Counted from the first letter of the stretch, positions 1 through 8,718 are shown. The stretch is DNA of 64,000 nt from Actinomadura sp. NAK00032 (GCF_013364275.1 NZ_CP054932.1:186001-250000); one strand, 5' to 3'. Notes: generated by a model not told the origin, from the sequence alone. Numbers and translations: made by a program.

Positions 1-201
1 CCCGGTGCGAAGATCTCCGTCTACTTCAAGGCCAGCGGCACGTCCACGTGGAAGTGGATGGCCGACACCAAGACGGGAAGCGACGGGTGGTTCCGGAAGA
101 CGTTCACCGCGTCCAAGGACGGCACGTGGATGGCGAAGTACCCGGGGAGCAGCACCTACATCGCCTCCAACGCGCCTACCGACTACGTGGACGTGCGCTG
201 A
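1..201 (+). CDS. C-terminal end of a secreted beta-sandwich protein (partial)
   Basis: The reading frame is open from the first base and ends in TGA at 199-201. The 66 visible residues are rich in Ser, Thr, Gly, Trp and Tyr and run as short beta strands ending in TDYVDVR. This style is common in repeated Ig-like or wall-associated domains at the C-terminus of secreted actinobacterial proteins. The start and any signal peptide lie outside the window. No catalytic motif is visible, so only 'tail of an extracellular protein' is supported. Confidence 0.6.
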   Translation, partial: PGAKISVYFKASGTSTWKWMADTKTGSDGWFRKTFTASKDGTWMAKYPGSSTYIASNAPTDYVDVR

Positions 202-215
202 CGTAGGCTGCCCTG

Positions 216-1022
216 GTGGCCAAGGACTTCGATCTCTACGAGCGGGAGCTGTGGGCCGGGCGGGGCCCCGCGTACGAGCGGGGGTTCGCCCGGCTCACCC
301 GCTACCTGGTCGGTCCGCTGCTGGACGCGGCCGGGGTGACCGGCGGGACGCGGTTCCTCGACGTCGGGACGGGCCCCGGGTTCGTCGCGCGGGAGGCGAC
401 CCGGCGCGGTGCCGAGGTGTCGGCGGTGGACGCCGAGGCGAGCATGGCGGAGGCGGCCGGGCGGAACGTGCCCGGACTGGACGTGCGGGTCGCCGTCCTG
501 CCGGACGTGCCGTTCGGCGACGGGACGTTCGACGCGGTCGCCGGCAACTTCGTCATCAACCACGTGAGCGACCCCGCCGCGGCGATCGGCGAGCTGCGGC
601 GGGTGCTGCGGCCGGGCGGGCGGCTGGCGCTGAGCTGCTGGGTGATGCCGGGCAGCGGGGCCCTCGGGATCGTCCGGGAGGCGATCGAGCAGGCCGGGGT
701 GCCGTGGCCGGACGACATCCCCGAGTCGCCGTTCATGGAGTACGGGGAGGCGGCGCCGTTCCGGCGGCTGGTGACGGAGGCCGGCGTCGCCGAGGTCGCC
801 GTCGAGGAGGTGACCTGGGAGCACGTCGTCGACCCCGAGGAGTGGTGGGAGACGGGCGCGCTGTCCAAGGTCGGCACGAACGGCGTCATCGTCGGGCGGC
901 AGGACGCGCAGACCGTCGCCCGGATCAAGGACGCCTACGACACGATCATCGCCGACTACGGGGTGGACGGCGGCAAGGTCGCGCTGCCCGCGCACGCGCT
1001 GCTGGCGAGCGGCGTCCGGTAG
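216..1022 (+). CDS. Class I SAM-dependent methyltransferase
   Basis: 268 residues from a GTG start. The glycine-rich SAM-binding motif I is LDVGTGPGF at residues 48-56, followed by an acidic residue after strand 2 (AVDAE) and a motif IV-like stretch ([12 protein letters not shown]). This is the Methyltransf_11/25 fold that transfers a methyl group from S-adenosylmethionine to a small molecule. The acceptor cannot be told from sequence. It lies 14 nt after the upstream gene and 53 nt before serS, which has its own promoter, so it is probably not part of a serS operon. Confidence 0.85.
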   Translation: MAKDFDLYERELWAGRGPAYERGFARLTRYLVGPLLDAAGVTGGTRFLDVGTGPGFVAREATRRGAEVSAVDAEASMAEAAGRNVPGLDVRVAVLPDVPFGDGTFDAVAGNFVINHVSDPAAAIGELRRVLRPGGRLALSCWVMPGSGALGIVREAIEQAGVPWPDDIPESPFMEYGEAAPFRRLVTEAGVAEVAVEEVTWEHVVDPEEWWETGALSKVGTNGVIVGRQDAQTVARIKDAYDTIIADYGVDGGKVALPAHALLASGVR

Positions 1023-1062
1023 AAGCGCCGTTATGCGCGCGCGGACGCGGGGCCCGTACCGG

Positions 1063-1068
1063 TAGCCT
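1063..1068 (+). promoter_or_regulatory. -10 box of leaderless serS transcript
   Basis: TAGCCT fits the actinobacterial TANNNT -10 box and ends 7 nt before the GTG of serS. Transcription would start at or next to the start codon, so no Shine-Dalgarno sequence is needed and none is seen. Confidence 0.6.
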
Positions 1069-1075
1069 CGGGTCT

Positions 1076-2335
1076 GTGATTGACCTGCGAGCTCTTCGAG
1101 AGGATCCGGAGCGGCTGCGCGCGTCGCAGCGCGCCCGCGGTGAGGATGGCGCCGTCGTCGACCGGCTGCTCGACCTGGACGGGAGGCGCCGTTCCGCGCT
1201 GACCTCGTTCGAGCAGCTCAGGGCGGAGCAGAAGAGTTTCGGCAAGTCGGTGTCCAGGGCGAAGGGCGAGGAGCGCGACGCGCTGCTCGTCCGCGCGAAG
1301 GAGCTGGCGCAGCAGGTCAAGGAGCGGGAGGCGGAGGCCGACCGGCTCGGCGAGGAGCTCGACGCGCTGCTGAAGGGCGTCCCGAACCTCATCGAGGAGG
1401 GCGCCCCGCCCGGCGGCGAGCAGGACTTCGTCGTCCTGGAGCACATCGGCGAGCCCCCCGAGTTCGACTTCGAGCCGAAGGACCACCTGGAGCTCGGCGA
1501 GCGCCTCGGCGCCATCGACATGGAGCGCGGCGCGAAGGTGTCCGGCGCGCGGTTCTACTACCTGACGGGCGTCGGCGCGCGGCTCCAGTACGCGCTGCTG
1601 AACCTCGCCATGGAGACGGCCGTGGCGAACGGGTTCGTCCCGATGTACCCGCCGGTGCTGGTGAAGCCGGAGGCGATGGAGGGCACCGGGTTCCTCGGCG
1701 CGCACTCCGCCGAGGTGTACCGGCTGCCGGACGACGACCTGTACCTGGTCGGGACGTCGGAGGTCCCGCTCGCCGCGTACCACATGAACGAGATCATCGA
1801 CGAGCTGCCGCGGCGGTACGTGGCGTGGTCGTCGTGCTTCCGCCGCGAGGCCGGCTCCTACGGCAAGGACACGCGCGGCATCATCCGCGTCCACCAGTTC
1901 GACAAGGTGGAGATGTTCTCCTACTGCGACCCGGCCGACGCGCACGCCGAGCACCTGCGGCTGCTGGACTGGGAGAAGGACATGCTCGCCAAGGTCGAGC
2001 TCCCGTACCGGGTGATCGACGTCGCGGCGGGCGACCTCGGCTCCAGTGCGGCCCGCAAGTACGACTGCGAGGCGTGGGTGCCGACGCAGCAGACCTACCG
2101 CGAGGTCACCTCGACGTCCAACTGCACCGAGTTCCAGGCGCGGCGGCTGTCGGTCCGGCACCGCGACGCGGACGGGAGGAACCAGCCGGTCGCGACGCTG
2201 AACGGCACGCTGGCGACGACCCGGTGGATGGTCGCGATCCTGGAGAACCACCAGCGGGCGGACGGGTCGGTGCGGGTGCCGGAGGCGCTGCGCAAGTTCC
2301 TCGGGCAGGACGTCCTGGAGCCGGTCAAGCGCTGA
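1076..2335 (+). CDS. serS: Seryl-tRNA synthetase (class II aaRS)
   Basis: 419 residues, normal length for bacterial SerRS. It begins with the conserved [22 protein letters not shown] N-terminus. Residues about 1-110 form the long antiparallel coiled-coil arm that grips the tRNA-Ser variable loop (Lys/Glu/Arg-rich, [15 protein letters not shown]). The class II catalytic core follows, with motif 2 ([22 protein letters not shown]) and motif 3 ([18 protein letters not shown]) clear. It charges tRNA-Ser in the cytosol; a cognate tRNA-Ser(UGA) gene lies about 5 kb downstream. GTG at 1076 is chosen because it opens the conserved N-terminus and sits 7 nt after a TANNNT box. Confidence 0.97.
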   Translation: MIDLRALREDPERLRASQRARGEDGAVVDRLLDLDGRRRSALTSFEQLRAEQKSFGKSVSRAKGEERDALLVRAKELAQQVKEREAEADRLGEELDALLKGVPNLIEEGAPPGGEQDFVVLEHIGEPPEFDFEPKDHLELGERLGAIDMERGAKVSGARFYYLTGVGARLQYALLNLAMETAVANGFVPMYPPVLVKPEAMEGTGFLGAHSAEVYRLPDDDLYLVGTSEVPLAAYHMNEIIDELPRRYVAWSSCFRREAGSYGKDTRGIIRVHQFDKVEMFSYCDPADAHAEHLRLLDWEKDMLAKVELPYRVIDVAAGDLGSSAARKYDCEAWVPTQQTYREVTSTSNCTEFQARRLSVRHRDADGRNQPVATLNGTLATTRWMVAILENHQRADGSVRVPEALRKFLGQDVLEPVKR

Positions 2336-2366
2336 CCCTCGGGCGTCCGGCGTCGGTGGCGTCGCC

Positions 2367-2372
2367 TATGGT
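2367..2372 (+). promoter_or_regulatory. -10 box upstream of the HAD hydrolase
   Basis: TATGGT matches TANNNT. The predicted transcript would begin near 2379, which excludes the in-frame GTG at 2375 as a start and favours the ATG at 2399. Confidence 0.5.
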
Positions 2373-2398
2373 TTGTGGCATCTGCCCTGGAAGGTGAC

Positions 2399-3202
2399 AT
2401 GAGCCAGTCTTCGCCGCGCGTGATCGCGACCGACCTCGACGGCACGATCGTGCGCTCCGACGGCACGATCTCCGCCCGGACCGTCGACGCCCTGGCCCGG
2501 GTCGAGCGGGCCGGGGCGATGCTCGTCATGGTCACCGGCCGGCCGCCGCGCTGGATGACCGACGTCGCCGCGGCCGTCGACCACCACGGCGTCGCGATCT
2601 GCGCGAACGGCGCCGTGGTCTACGACCTGCACACCGAGACCGTCCTGGAGGCGCGGGAGATCCCGCCGGAGGTGATCGCGGAGGCGGTCGGGCGGCTGCG
2701 CGGCATCGCGCCCGAGCTGCAGTTCGCGGTGGAGCACCCGACCGGGTTCTACTTCGAGGACAGCTACCACCTGGGCCGCTGGGACGTGGAGGCGCTCGGC
2801 GGCCGCCGGGTGGACGCCGCGGAGCTGGTCACCAGGCCCGGCACCAAGCTGCTCGCCTTCCACCCGGACGCCGATCCCGACACGCTGTCGGAGAAGGCGG
2901 TGCAGGCGGTGGGCGACATCGTCACGGTGACGCACTCGTCCGGGCGGGGGCTGCTGGAGATGAGCGCGCTCGGCGTCACCAAGGCCAGCGCGCTCGCCGC
3001 GCTGTGCACCGAGCACGGGTTCACCGCGGGCGACGTCGTCGCGTTCGGCGACATGCCCAACGACCTGCCGATGCTCACCTGGGCGGGCGCGTCCTACGGC
3101 GTCGGCAACGCGCACCCGCTGGTGCTGGCCGCCGTGACGCACACGACGTCCCGCAACGACGACGACGGCGTGGCCGAAGTCCTGGAGCGCCTGTTCCCGT
3201 AG
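2399..3202 (+). CDS. Cof-type HAD-IIB family phosphatase
   Basis: 267 residues. HAD motif I is DLDGTIVRSDG near residues 12-22 (nucleophile and acid/base Asp), motif II is VTGRPP, and motif III/IV are the Lys in GVTKASAL and the acidic pair in GDMPNDLPM. The large C2B cap between motifs II and III marks the Cof/IIB class, which removes phosphate from sugar phosphates, nucleotides or cofactors. The true substrate is not predictable. The ATG at 2399 has a GGAAGG ribosome site 4 nt upstream and is preferred to the in-frame GTG at 2375. The gene sits just after serS, followed by a strong terminator. Confidence 0.92.
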   Translation: MSQSSPRVIATDLDGTIVRSDGTISARTVDALARVERAGAMLVMVTGRPPRWMTDVAAAVDHHGVAICANGAVVYDLHTETVLEAREIPPEVIAEAVGRLRGIAPELQFAVEHPTGFYFEDSYHLGRWDVEALGGRRVDAAELVTRPGTKLLAFHPDADPDTLSEKAVQAVGDIVTVTHSSGRGLLEMSALGVTKASALAALCTEHGFTAGDVVAFGDMPNDLPMLTWAGASYGVGNAHPLVLAAVTHTTSRNDDDGVAEVLERLFP

Positions 3203-3207
3203 TGGAC

Positions 3208-3235
3208 GGCCGCACCCTCGCCGGAGGGTGCGGCC
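3208..3235 (+). terminator. Strong hairpin terminator between convergent genes
   Basis: A perfect 12-bp GC-rich stem (GGCCGCACCCTC / GAGGGTGCGGCC) with a 4-nt loop starts 5 nt after the HAD hydrolase stop. There is no U-tract, as usual in actinobacteria. It sits between convergent genes and can serve both strands. Confidence 0.85.
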
Positions 3236-3256
3236 TGAGCCTCCCGGTCGGGGCTC

Positions 3257-3805
3257 CTACAGGTAGGGGCCGGACGAGTGGTGGCGGGACTGCGGCTCCT
3301 CCTCGGCGCCGGGCGGCACCATGCCGGCGGGCAGCGCGCGGCGCATCTGCTCGAGCTGCGCCCGCGCCGCCATCTGCTGCGCGAACAGCGTCGTCTGGAT
3401 GCCGTGGAACAGGCCCTCCAGCCAGCCGACGAGCTGCGCCTGCGCGATCCGCAGCTCGCCCTCGCTCGGCACCGATCCCTCGGCGAACGGCAGCGACAGC
3501 CGCTCCAGCTCCTCGACCAGCTCGGGGGCGAGGCCGTCCTCCAGCTCCTTGATGGACGACTTGTGGATCTCCCGCAGCCGGGCCCGGCTCGCCTCGTCCA
3601 GCGGGGCCGCCTTGACCTCCTCCAGGAGCTGCCGGATCATCCCGCCGATCCGCATGACCTTCGCGGGCTGCTCGACCATCTCGGTGACCGACTTGCCCTC
3701 GGACTCGCCCTCGCCCGTGCTCTCCATGGCGATGCCGTTGGGGCCGACCACGAGCACCTGCGGTTCCTGTTCAGACTGGTTCTTCGAAGGCTCGCTCATA
3801 AACAT
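3257..3805 (-). CDS. bpa: Bacterial proteasome activator Bpa
   Basis: 182 residues. The core (EQPAKVMRIGGMIRQLLEEV, then the run around ELRIAQAQLVGWLEGLFHGI) is the very conserved helical body of Bpa/PafE (DUF2587). This protein forms a dodecameric ring that opens the 20S proteasome gate without ATP and feeds it unfolded proteins. The C-terminus is Gly-Pro-Tyr-Leu, fitting the HbYX-type tail that docks into proteasome alpha-subunit pockets. The acidic N-terminus is variable, as in the family. The GAGGA ribosome site overlaps the stop of the upstream quinone reductase, so the two are translationally coupled. ATG 3805 has 4-nt spacing; ATG 3799 is a nearby alternative. Confidence 0.95.
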   Translation of the reverse strand: MFMSEPSKNQSEQEPQVLVVGPNGIAMESTGEGESEGKSVTEMVEQPAKVMRIGGMIRQLLEEVKAAPLDEASRARLREIHKSSIKELEDGLAPELVEELERLSLPFAEGSVPSEGELRIAQAQLVGWLEGLFHGIQTTLFAQQMAARAQLEQMRRALPAGMVPPGAEEEPQSRHHSSGPYL

Positions 3806-3812
3806 CACATCC

Positions 3813-4769
3813 TCACACGGTCAGCAGAATCTTGCCGACGTGACCGCTCTCTTCCATCAACTCGTGCGCGCGCGCCGCGTCCGCCATGGGGAAGGACTGG
3901 TCGATGACGGGACGGACGTCTCCGGACTCCAGCAGCGGCCACACGTGCTCGCGGACCCCGGCCACGATCTCCGCCTTCTCCTCCAGGGGGCGGGACCGCA
4001 GCGCCGTCGCGTGCACCAGCGCCCGCTTGCGCAGCAGCATGCCGATGTCCAGCTCCGCCTTGGCGCCGCCCTGGAGGCCGATCACCATCAGCCGTCCGCC
4101 GGTGGCGAGCGCCTCCACGTTCCGGGCCAGGTACTTGGCGCCGATCAGGTCGAGGATCACGTCGTACGGGCCGCTCTCGACGAAGTCGTCCTCGCGGTAG
4201 TTCACGGCGACGTCCGCGCCGAGTTCGCGGCAGCGGGCCGCCTTCTCCGCGCTGCCCACGGTCGTCACCACACGCGCGCCGCGCGCCTTGGCCAACTGGA
4301 TGGCGAACGTCCCGATGCCGCTGCCGCCCCCGTGGACGAGCAGCGTCTCGCCCGCGCGCAGCCCGCCCAGCCAGAACACGTTCGACCACACCGTGCACGC
4401 GACCTCCGGGAGTCCGGCGGCGGCCGCGACGTCCACCCCGCGCGGCACCGGGAGCACCTGCGAGGCGGGCACGGCGACCCGTTCGGCATACCCTCCCCCG
4501 GCGAGCAGCGCGCACACCTCGTCGCCGGCGGCGAAACCGGTGACGCCGGCGCCCAGCGCCGAGATCCGGCCGGACACCTCCAGCCCGGGGTACGGGGGAG
4601 CGCCCGGCGGCGGCGGGTAGAAGCCCAGCCGCTGCATGACGTCCGCGCGGTTCACCGCGCTCGCCGCCACATCGATCAGCACTTCGCCCGGCTGCGGCTC
4701 CGGATCCGGTACCCGCGTCCACTCCAGGACGTCGGCACCCCCCGGCTCGCGGATCACGATCGCATGCAT
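3813..4769 (-). CDS. NAD(P)H quinone oxidoreductase, PIG3-type MDR
   Basis: 318 residues of the zinc-free medium-chain dehydrogenase/reductase fold. An N-terminal GroES-like domain (MHAIVIREPGG) leads to a Rossmann nucleotide motif at VHGGGSGIGTFAIQLAKA. The C-terminus, with MLLRKRALVHATALRSRP, is typical of the TP53I3/PIG3 quinone reductase group, which reduces quinones by one electron using NADPH. No structural or catalytic zinc cysteines are seen. ATG 4769 is chosen because the conserved N-terminus starts there and a TANNNT box lies 7 nt upstream. The stop lies 7 nt before the bpa start, so both form one transcript, perhaps an oxidative-stress and protein-quality pair (inference). Confidence 0.9.
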   Translation of the reverse strand: MHAIVIREPGGADVLEWTRVPDPEPQPGEVLIDVAASAVNRADVMQRLGFYPPPPGAPPYPGLEVSGRISALGAGVTGFAAGDEVCALLAGGGYAERVAVPASQVLPVPRGVDVAAAAGLPEVACTVWSNVFWLGGLRAGETLLVHGGGSGIGTFAIQLAKARGARVVTTVGSAEKAARCRELGADVAVNYREDDFVESGPYDVILDLIGAKYLARNVEALATGGRLMVIGLQGGAKAELDIGMLLRKRALVHATALRSRPLEEKAEIVAGVREHVWPLLESGDVRPVIDQSFPMADAARAHELMEESGHVGKILLTV

Positions 4770-4776
4770 ACCGATC

Positions 4777-4782
4777 ACGCTA
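4777..4782 (-). promoter_or_regulatory. -10 box of the quinone reductase-bpa operon (leaderless)
   Basis: TAGCGT on the minus strand ends 7 nt before the ATG at 4769. It supports a leaderless start and a single operon promoter. Confidence 0.6.
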
Positions 4783-4941
4783 CCCGGGCGCGCGGTGGGG
4801 CTCTCCCGTCCCCGGCATCCCACCCCAAGGTCGATCTACGCGCGGGATGCGTGGTATTGGGTGATGGGTATCCTGCGTGGGGGCCATTTTGCCCACCTGC
4901 ACCGTGTTGATCATCAGAGGCGTGCCCGAGGGGGATAAACG

Positions 4942-7149
4942 GTGGCGAGGAACGAGCACGACGGGCGTTCCCTGGAGGAGCGGCTGGCCTCTCTGGACGC
5001 GATGAGCGGCGACACGGCCGGCCCGCCGGAGGACGGTGAGCAGGCGGCGCGGACCGCCCCCGCCGAGCAGGAGAACGCCCCACCCGAACCGCAGGCCGCG
5101 TCCGAGCCGCAGGCCGCGCCCGAACCCCAGGCCGCGCCGGGGCCACCGCCCGCCGCGCCGGAGGCCCAGGGGCCCGCGCCGGAGCAGCAGGGGCCGCCGC
5201 CCGTCCCGGACAACGGCAACCCCTGGCTCGCCGCGCCGCCCGCCTTCCAGGGCGCCCCCGAGAACACCGGCTTCGGCGCCGAGAGCTACGGCCCGCCGCA
5301 GCCGCCGCCCCCGCCCTACGACGGCGGCCCCGTCCCGCAGCCGCCGCCCTACGAGGGCGGCCCCATGCCGCAGCCGTTCGACGGGGGGATGCTCCCGCCG
5401 CCCTACTACCCGGCCCCGGCCTACGACCCGTCGCGGGTCCCGCAGCCGCCTCAGCCGCCTCAGCCGCCGCAGCAGTCGCCGTACGAGGCGGGCGACAGCG
5501 CCGCTCCGCCCCTCGACCAGCTGCCGCCCTACCCGTCCGACCAGTTCGCGCAGCAGCAGAACGCCGCCGGGCAGTACCAGCCGATCGACCCCGCCACCGG
5601 GCAGCCCTACCCGCAGGACACCGACGACTCCGGCCGCCCCTACGTGCCGATCGACCCCGCCACCGGCCGCCCGCTGCCGCCCGACGCCGTCGCCCCGCAG
5701 TTCCCGCCGATGATGGAGCCCGGGCCCGTCCAGCAGTACCCGCAGCAGGACGCGCAGTATCCCCCGCAGGACGCGCAGTACCAGCAGGACGTCCGGTACT
5801 CGCAGGACGTCCAGTACCAGCAGGACGCCAACGGCGCCGCCCAGCAGTACCCGCCGGCCGACCCGACCACGGGGCAGCCGTACCCGCAGCCCGACCCGAA
5901 CGCCGGCCCGCCGTACGCCCCGCCCCTGCCGCGGGTGCACCCCACGGTCGATCCGAACACCGGGCAGCCGTACACGCAGTCCGATCCGGCCACGGGCCTG
6001 CCGTACCTGCCGGTCGACCCCGGCACCGGCCAGCCCTACCCGCAGGACCCCAACGCCCAGCAGTACCAGCAGTACCAGCAGATCAACCCCGCCACCGGCC
6101 AGCCGTACGTGCCCATCGACCCGAACACCGGGCAGCCGTACCCCGGCTACGGGCCGCAGCAGGGGCAGATGATCCCGCCGGGGCACGCCGCCCCGCCGCA
6201 GGAGCCGCAGAACACCGACAGCCTCAGCTCCGAGAACCTGCTGGGCGAGCGCCGCATCGCACCGTCCTCCGGATGGCGGCGCGCCGTCTACAAGGCGACC
6301 GCGGGCGGCATCCACCCCGGCGAGTCGCAGGGCGAGCTGCGCCGCAAGGACCTGATCGCGCGGGCCCGCACCCCCGTCGCCGGCGGGCACCACCGGGTCG
6401 CGGTCATGTCGCTGAAGGGCGGCGTCGGCAAGACGACCACCACCACCGGCCTCGGCTCCATGCTCGGCTCCTTCCGCGGCGACCGGGTGATCGCGGTGGA
6501 CGCCAACCCCGACCGCGGCACGCTCTCGGACAAGGTGCGGCTGGAGACCGCGGCGACCGTCCGCGACCTGCTCAACAACCGCGACAACATCACCCGGTAC
6601 GCGGACGTGCGCGCGTTCACCTCGCAGAACGAGGCGCGGCTGGAGATCCTCGCCTCCGACCGCGACCCGGCGGTCAGCGAGGCGTTCTCCGCCGAGGACT
6701 ACGCCGCCGTCGCCGTCGTCCTGGAGCAGTACTACTCGGTCTGCATCACCGACTGCGGCACCGGCCTGCTGCACTCGGCGATGGCGGGCGTGCTGAGCCT
6801 CGCCGACCAGCTCGTCCTGGTCAGCTCCCCGTCGGTGGACGGCGCCCGCTCCGCGAGCGCGACCCTCGACTGGCTGGAGGCGCACGACCACGGGCACCTC
6901 GTGCGCAACGGCGTCGTCGTCCTGTCGATGGTCCGCAACCGCACCCGCAGCCAGGTCGACCTCGACAAGCTCCAGGCGCACTTCGAGAGCCGCTGCCGCG
7001 CGGTCGTCCGCATCCCCTACGACGACCACCTGGAGGAGGGCGCCGAGGTTGAGCTGGAGCAGCTCGCCCCCGCGACGCGCGAGGCGTACCTCACCCTCGC
7101 GGCCGTCGTCGGCGACGGCTTCGCCTTCCAACGCCCGCCCCAGCCCTGA
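4942..7149 (+). CDS. Proline-rich MinD/ParA-like ATPase (EspI-like)
   Basis: 735 residues. Residues 1-420 are low-complexity, rich in Pro, Gln, Ala and Tyr. From about 212 to 400 they hold nine DPxTGxPY-type repeats. A basic linker follows, then a MinD/ParA ATPase from about 480: the deviant Walker A KGGVGKT (near 491), a Walker B-like ITDCGTG, and AVDANPD. Pro-rich MinD-like ATPases of this shape occur beside type VII secretion loci (EspI) and as general actinobacterial proteins; no ESX gene is visible here, so its role is open. GTG 4942 has a GAGGGGGA ribosome site 6 nt upstream. It stands alone between its own upstream region and a leaderless cupin gene. Confidence 0.85.
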   Translation: MARNEHDGRSLEERLASLDAMSGDTAGPPEDGEQAARTAPAEQENAPPEPQAASEPQAAPEPQAAPGPPPAAPEAQGPAPEQQGPPPVPDNGNPWLAAPPAFQGAPENTGFGAESYGPPQPPPPPYDGGPVPQPPPYEGGPMPQPFDGGMLPPPYYPAPAYDPSRVPQPPQPPQPPQQSPYEAGDSAAPPLDQLPPYPSDQFAQQQNAAGQYQPIDPATGQPYPQDTDDSGRPYVPIDPATGRPLPPDAVAPQFPPMMEPGPVQQYPQQDAQYPPQDAQYQQDVRYSQDVQYQQDANGAAQQYPPADPTTGQPYPQPDPNAGPPYAPPLPRVHPTVDPNTGQPYTQSDPATGLPYLPVDPGTGQPYPQDPNAQQYQQYQQINPATGQPYVPIDPNTGQPYPGYGPQQGQMIPPGHAAPPQEPQNTDSLSSENLLGERRIAPSSGWRRAVYKATAGGIHPGESQGELRRKDLIARARTPVAGGHHRVAVMSLKGGVGKTTTTTGLGSMLGSFRGDRVIAVDANPDRGTLSDKVRLETAATVRDLLNNRDNITRYADVRAFTSQNEARLEILASDRDPAVSEAFSAEDYAAVAVVLEQYYSVCITDCGTGLLHSAMAGVLSLADQLVLVSSPSVDGARSASATLDWLEAHDHGHLVRNGVVVLSMVRNRTRSQVDLDKLQAHFESRCRAVVRIPYDDHLEEGAEVELEQLAPATREAYLTLAAVVGDGFAFQRPPQP
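5581..6144 (+). repeat. Coding repeats of the DPxTGxPY type
   Basis: Nine copies or near copies of Asp-Pro-x-Thr-Gly-x-Pro-Tyr occur inside the MinD-like ATPase gene (for example IDPATGQPY, VDPNTGQPY, SDPATGLPY, INPATGQPY). Spacing is irregular. One copy is degenerate (PDPNAGPPY). The repeats likely form an extended, flexible arm. Confidence 0.85.
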
Positions 7150-7158
7150 CCGGCCGGG

Positions 7159-7164
7159 TAGGGT
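7159..7164 (+). promoter_or_regulatory. -10 box of leaderless cupin gene
   Basis: TAGGGT ends 8 nt before the GTG at 7173. No Shine-Dalgarno sequence is present. Confidence 0.55.
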
Positions 7165-7172
7165 CACGTTCC

Positions 7173-7550
7173 GTGACGGACGCCGATGGCTTGTACGTGG
7201 GGAAGGCGGGGCCGGACGCGGCCGGGGACCGGGGGTGGCTGCTCGGGCACTTCAAGGCGCCCGGCGACCTGCGGCACAGCGACGAGGTCGAGATCAAGTG
7301 GGGCGTCCACCCGAAGGGGGAGCGGCGCGCCCAGTGGACGGACGGCGAGAAGCGCACCGCCCTGCTCGTCCTGATCAGCGGCCGGTTCCGGCTGGAGTTC
7401 CCCGGCCGGAACGTCGTCCTCGCCGAGCAGGGCGACTACGTGGTGTGGGGGCGCGGCGTCGACCACTCGTGGGAGGCCGAGGAGGAGTCGGTCGTCATGA
7501 CGGTCCGGTGGCCGTCCATCCCCGGCTACCGCGTCCCGGAGGAGCGATAG
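7173..7550 (+). CDS. Small single-domain cupin-like protein
   Basis: 125 residues. The central and C-terminal parts read as a jelly-roll: RFRLEFPGRNVVLAEQGDYVVWGRGVDHSWEAEEES resembles the two cupin motifs, with the Gly-Asp turn and a single His in place of the usual metal-binding set. Cupins of this kind are sugar isomerases, dioxygenases or sensors; the reduced metal site hints at a binding or structural role. It is a single-gene, leaderless transcript between the MinD-like ATPase and tRNA-Ser. Function unknown. Confidence 0.75.
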   Translation: MTDADGLYVGKAGPDAAGDRGWLLGHFKAPGDLRHSDEVEIKWGVHPKGERRAQWTDGEKRTALLVLISGRFRLEFPGRNVVLAEQGDYVVWGRGVDHSWEAEEESVVMTVRWPSIPGYRVPEER

Positions 7551-7610
7551 GTGTCCCGGACGCGCCGCCGTGACCGCTATCGTGGTCGGTGGCCGGACGA
7601 CCGGCCGCCG

Positions 7611-7699
7611 GGAGAGTTCGCATAGTGGACTAGTGCAGGCGCCTTGAAAGCGCCCAGGGCTGGGGACAGTCCTCGTGGGTTCGAATCCCACACTCTCCG
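7611..7699 (+). tRNA. tRNA-Ser (anticodon UGA)
   Basis: 89 nt with a 7-bp acceptor stem (GGAGAGT pairing with ACTCTCC), an anticodon stem-loop GGCGC-CTTGAAA-GCGCC giving anticodon TGA, a long class II variable arm (CAGGGCTGGGGACAGTCCTC region) and a T arm GTGGGTTCGAATCCCAC. The discriminator base is G, as expected for serine. The 3' CCA is not encoded. Confidence 0.97.
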
Positions 7700-7789
7700 C
7701 TCGGAGCGGTGTGCACCACCCATGCGGGACGTTCGCCGTGAGACTCGCCGAACGTTACAAAGGGGCCGACTCGGGCAGAAGGCATCCGT

Positions 7790-7795
7790 TACCCT
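7790..7795 (+). promoter_or_regulatory. -10 box of a leaderless small membrane protein gene
   Basis: TACCCT ends 7 nt before the ATG at 7803. Confidence 0.5.
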
Positions 7796-7802
7796 CTTCG
7801 GC

Positions 7803-7970
7803 ATGTCGCAGACACCGAATGATCCGGCGGGCACGACGCACCAGTTCCAGAACTTCGCCAGCCAGGCGCAGCCGCAGAAGTCCGGCCCGAACGTGGGCAT
7901 GATCGTCGGCATCGTCGCGGTGGTCGCGGTCGTCGTGGTGCTCGTCGCCGCGGTGATGATGCTCGGCTAG
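7803..7970 (+). CDS. Single-pass small membrane protein
   Basis: 55 residues. The first 30 are polar (MSQTPNDPAGTTHQFQNF) and lead into one hydrophobic helix (GMIVGIVAVVAVVVVLVAAV) that ends at the C-terminus. With no cleavable signal features, it is best read as a tail-anchored or N-in small protein. Leaderless promoter and codon use support a real gene. The function is unknown. It converges on the M15 lipoprotein gene with only 13 nt between the stops. Confidence 0.65.
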   Translation: MSQTPNDPAGTTHQFQNFASQAQPQKSGPNVGMIVGIVAVVAVVVVLVAAVMMLG

Positions 7971-7983
7971 CCCTAGGGCGGAG

Positions 7984-8718
7984 TCACCGGCCCGAGCTGC
8001 TGAAGTGCTGGTAGTCCCTGGCGCCGCTCCATTCGCCGCCCCAGCCCCAGCCGATCGACGCGAACGCCTTCACGACCTTGTCGCCTGCGTGGATCATGCC
8101 CGGTGCGTCCAGCTCGCGGTTCTTGTACTTCGCGCAGTCCTTGTGGGCGGTGCGCCCGTCCGCGTAGACGTAGGGGTTCTGGCAGGGGTTGATGTCGACG
8201 GCGAGGCCGTACGCGTGCTGGGAGAACGAGCTGGACCCGGTCGCGTTGCGGCAGTTGAACGCGGAGGTGTTGTTGGCCTCGATCGAGTCGAAGTCGCTGC
8301 CGCCGTACTTGTCGACCGGCTCCATGCGCTCGATCGGGTAGCGCATGCCGTACAGCTTCTTGAAGACGGAGACGAGGTCGTCCGCCGCCTTGGCGTTGAC
8401 GACGAGGCGCCCGCCGGTGTGCGGCTTGTCGTCCATGCCCCAGTACGTCATCTCGATCATCCGCAGCCCGGACGGCGCCACGGGGCAGCCCTTGCGCCAG
8501 GACGACTTCAGGTCGCCGGCGGTCACCTTCTTGACCGCGGCCTGGAAGGCCTGGTTCGTCGGGGCCGCCGACGGCGACGGCGCGCCGGACGCGGTGGGCG
8601 GCGTGGCGGACGGTGACTCGCCGGAGTCGTCGCCGCGGCCACATCCGGTCGCCGCGAGCGCCACCCCGAGCAGTGCGGCGAGGATGGTCGCGCTGGAAAT
8701 CGGCCCTCTACCTGGCAT
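7984..8718 (-). CDS. M15-family D,D-peptidase lipoprotein
   Basis: 244 residues. A signal peptide ends in the lipobox LAATGC with the lipidated Cys at 26, followed by a Ser/Pro/Ala-rich linker to about residue 55. The catalytic region has the M15 zinc motif SQHAYGLAVDI (His and Asp ligands) and a final DYQHF carrying the third ligand His. This is the VanY/Peptidase_M15_4 type that cuts D-Ala-D-Ala or similar peptidoglycan peptides outside the membrane. Two cysteine pairs may form disulfides. ATG 8718 lies 6 nt after a TANNNT box. It is a monocistronic gene. Confidence 0.9.
   Translation of the reverse strand: MPGRGPISSATILAALLGVALAATGCGRGDDSGESPSATPPTASGAPSPSAAPTNQAFQAAVKKVTAGDLKSSWRKGCPVAPSGLRMIEMTYWGMDDKPHTGGRLVVNAKAADDLVSVFKKLYGMRYPIERMEPVDKYGGSDFDSIEANNTSAFNCRNATGSSSFSQHAYGLAVDINPCQNPYVYADGRTAHKDCAKYKNRELDAPGMIHAGDKVVKAFASIGWGWGGEWSGARDYQHFSSSGR

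Noticed and set aside
183..995. Long minus-strand reading frame opposite the methyltransferase
   Set aside because: It is opposite a gene with clear SAM motifs and has the Pro/Arg/His-rich composition expected from the complement of GC-rich codons.
4780..7167. 795-codon minus-strand frame opposite the MinD-like ATPase
   Set aside because: The plus-strand protein has Walker motifs and a proper ribosome site; the opposite frame reads as repetitive Val/Gly/Arg.
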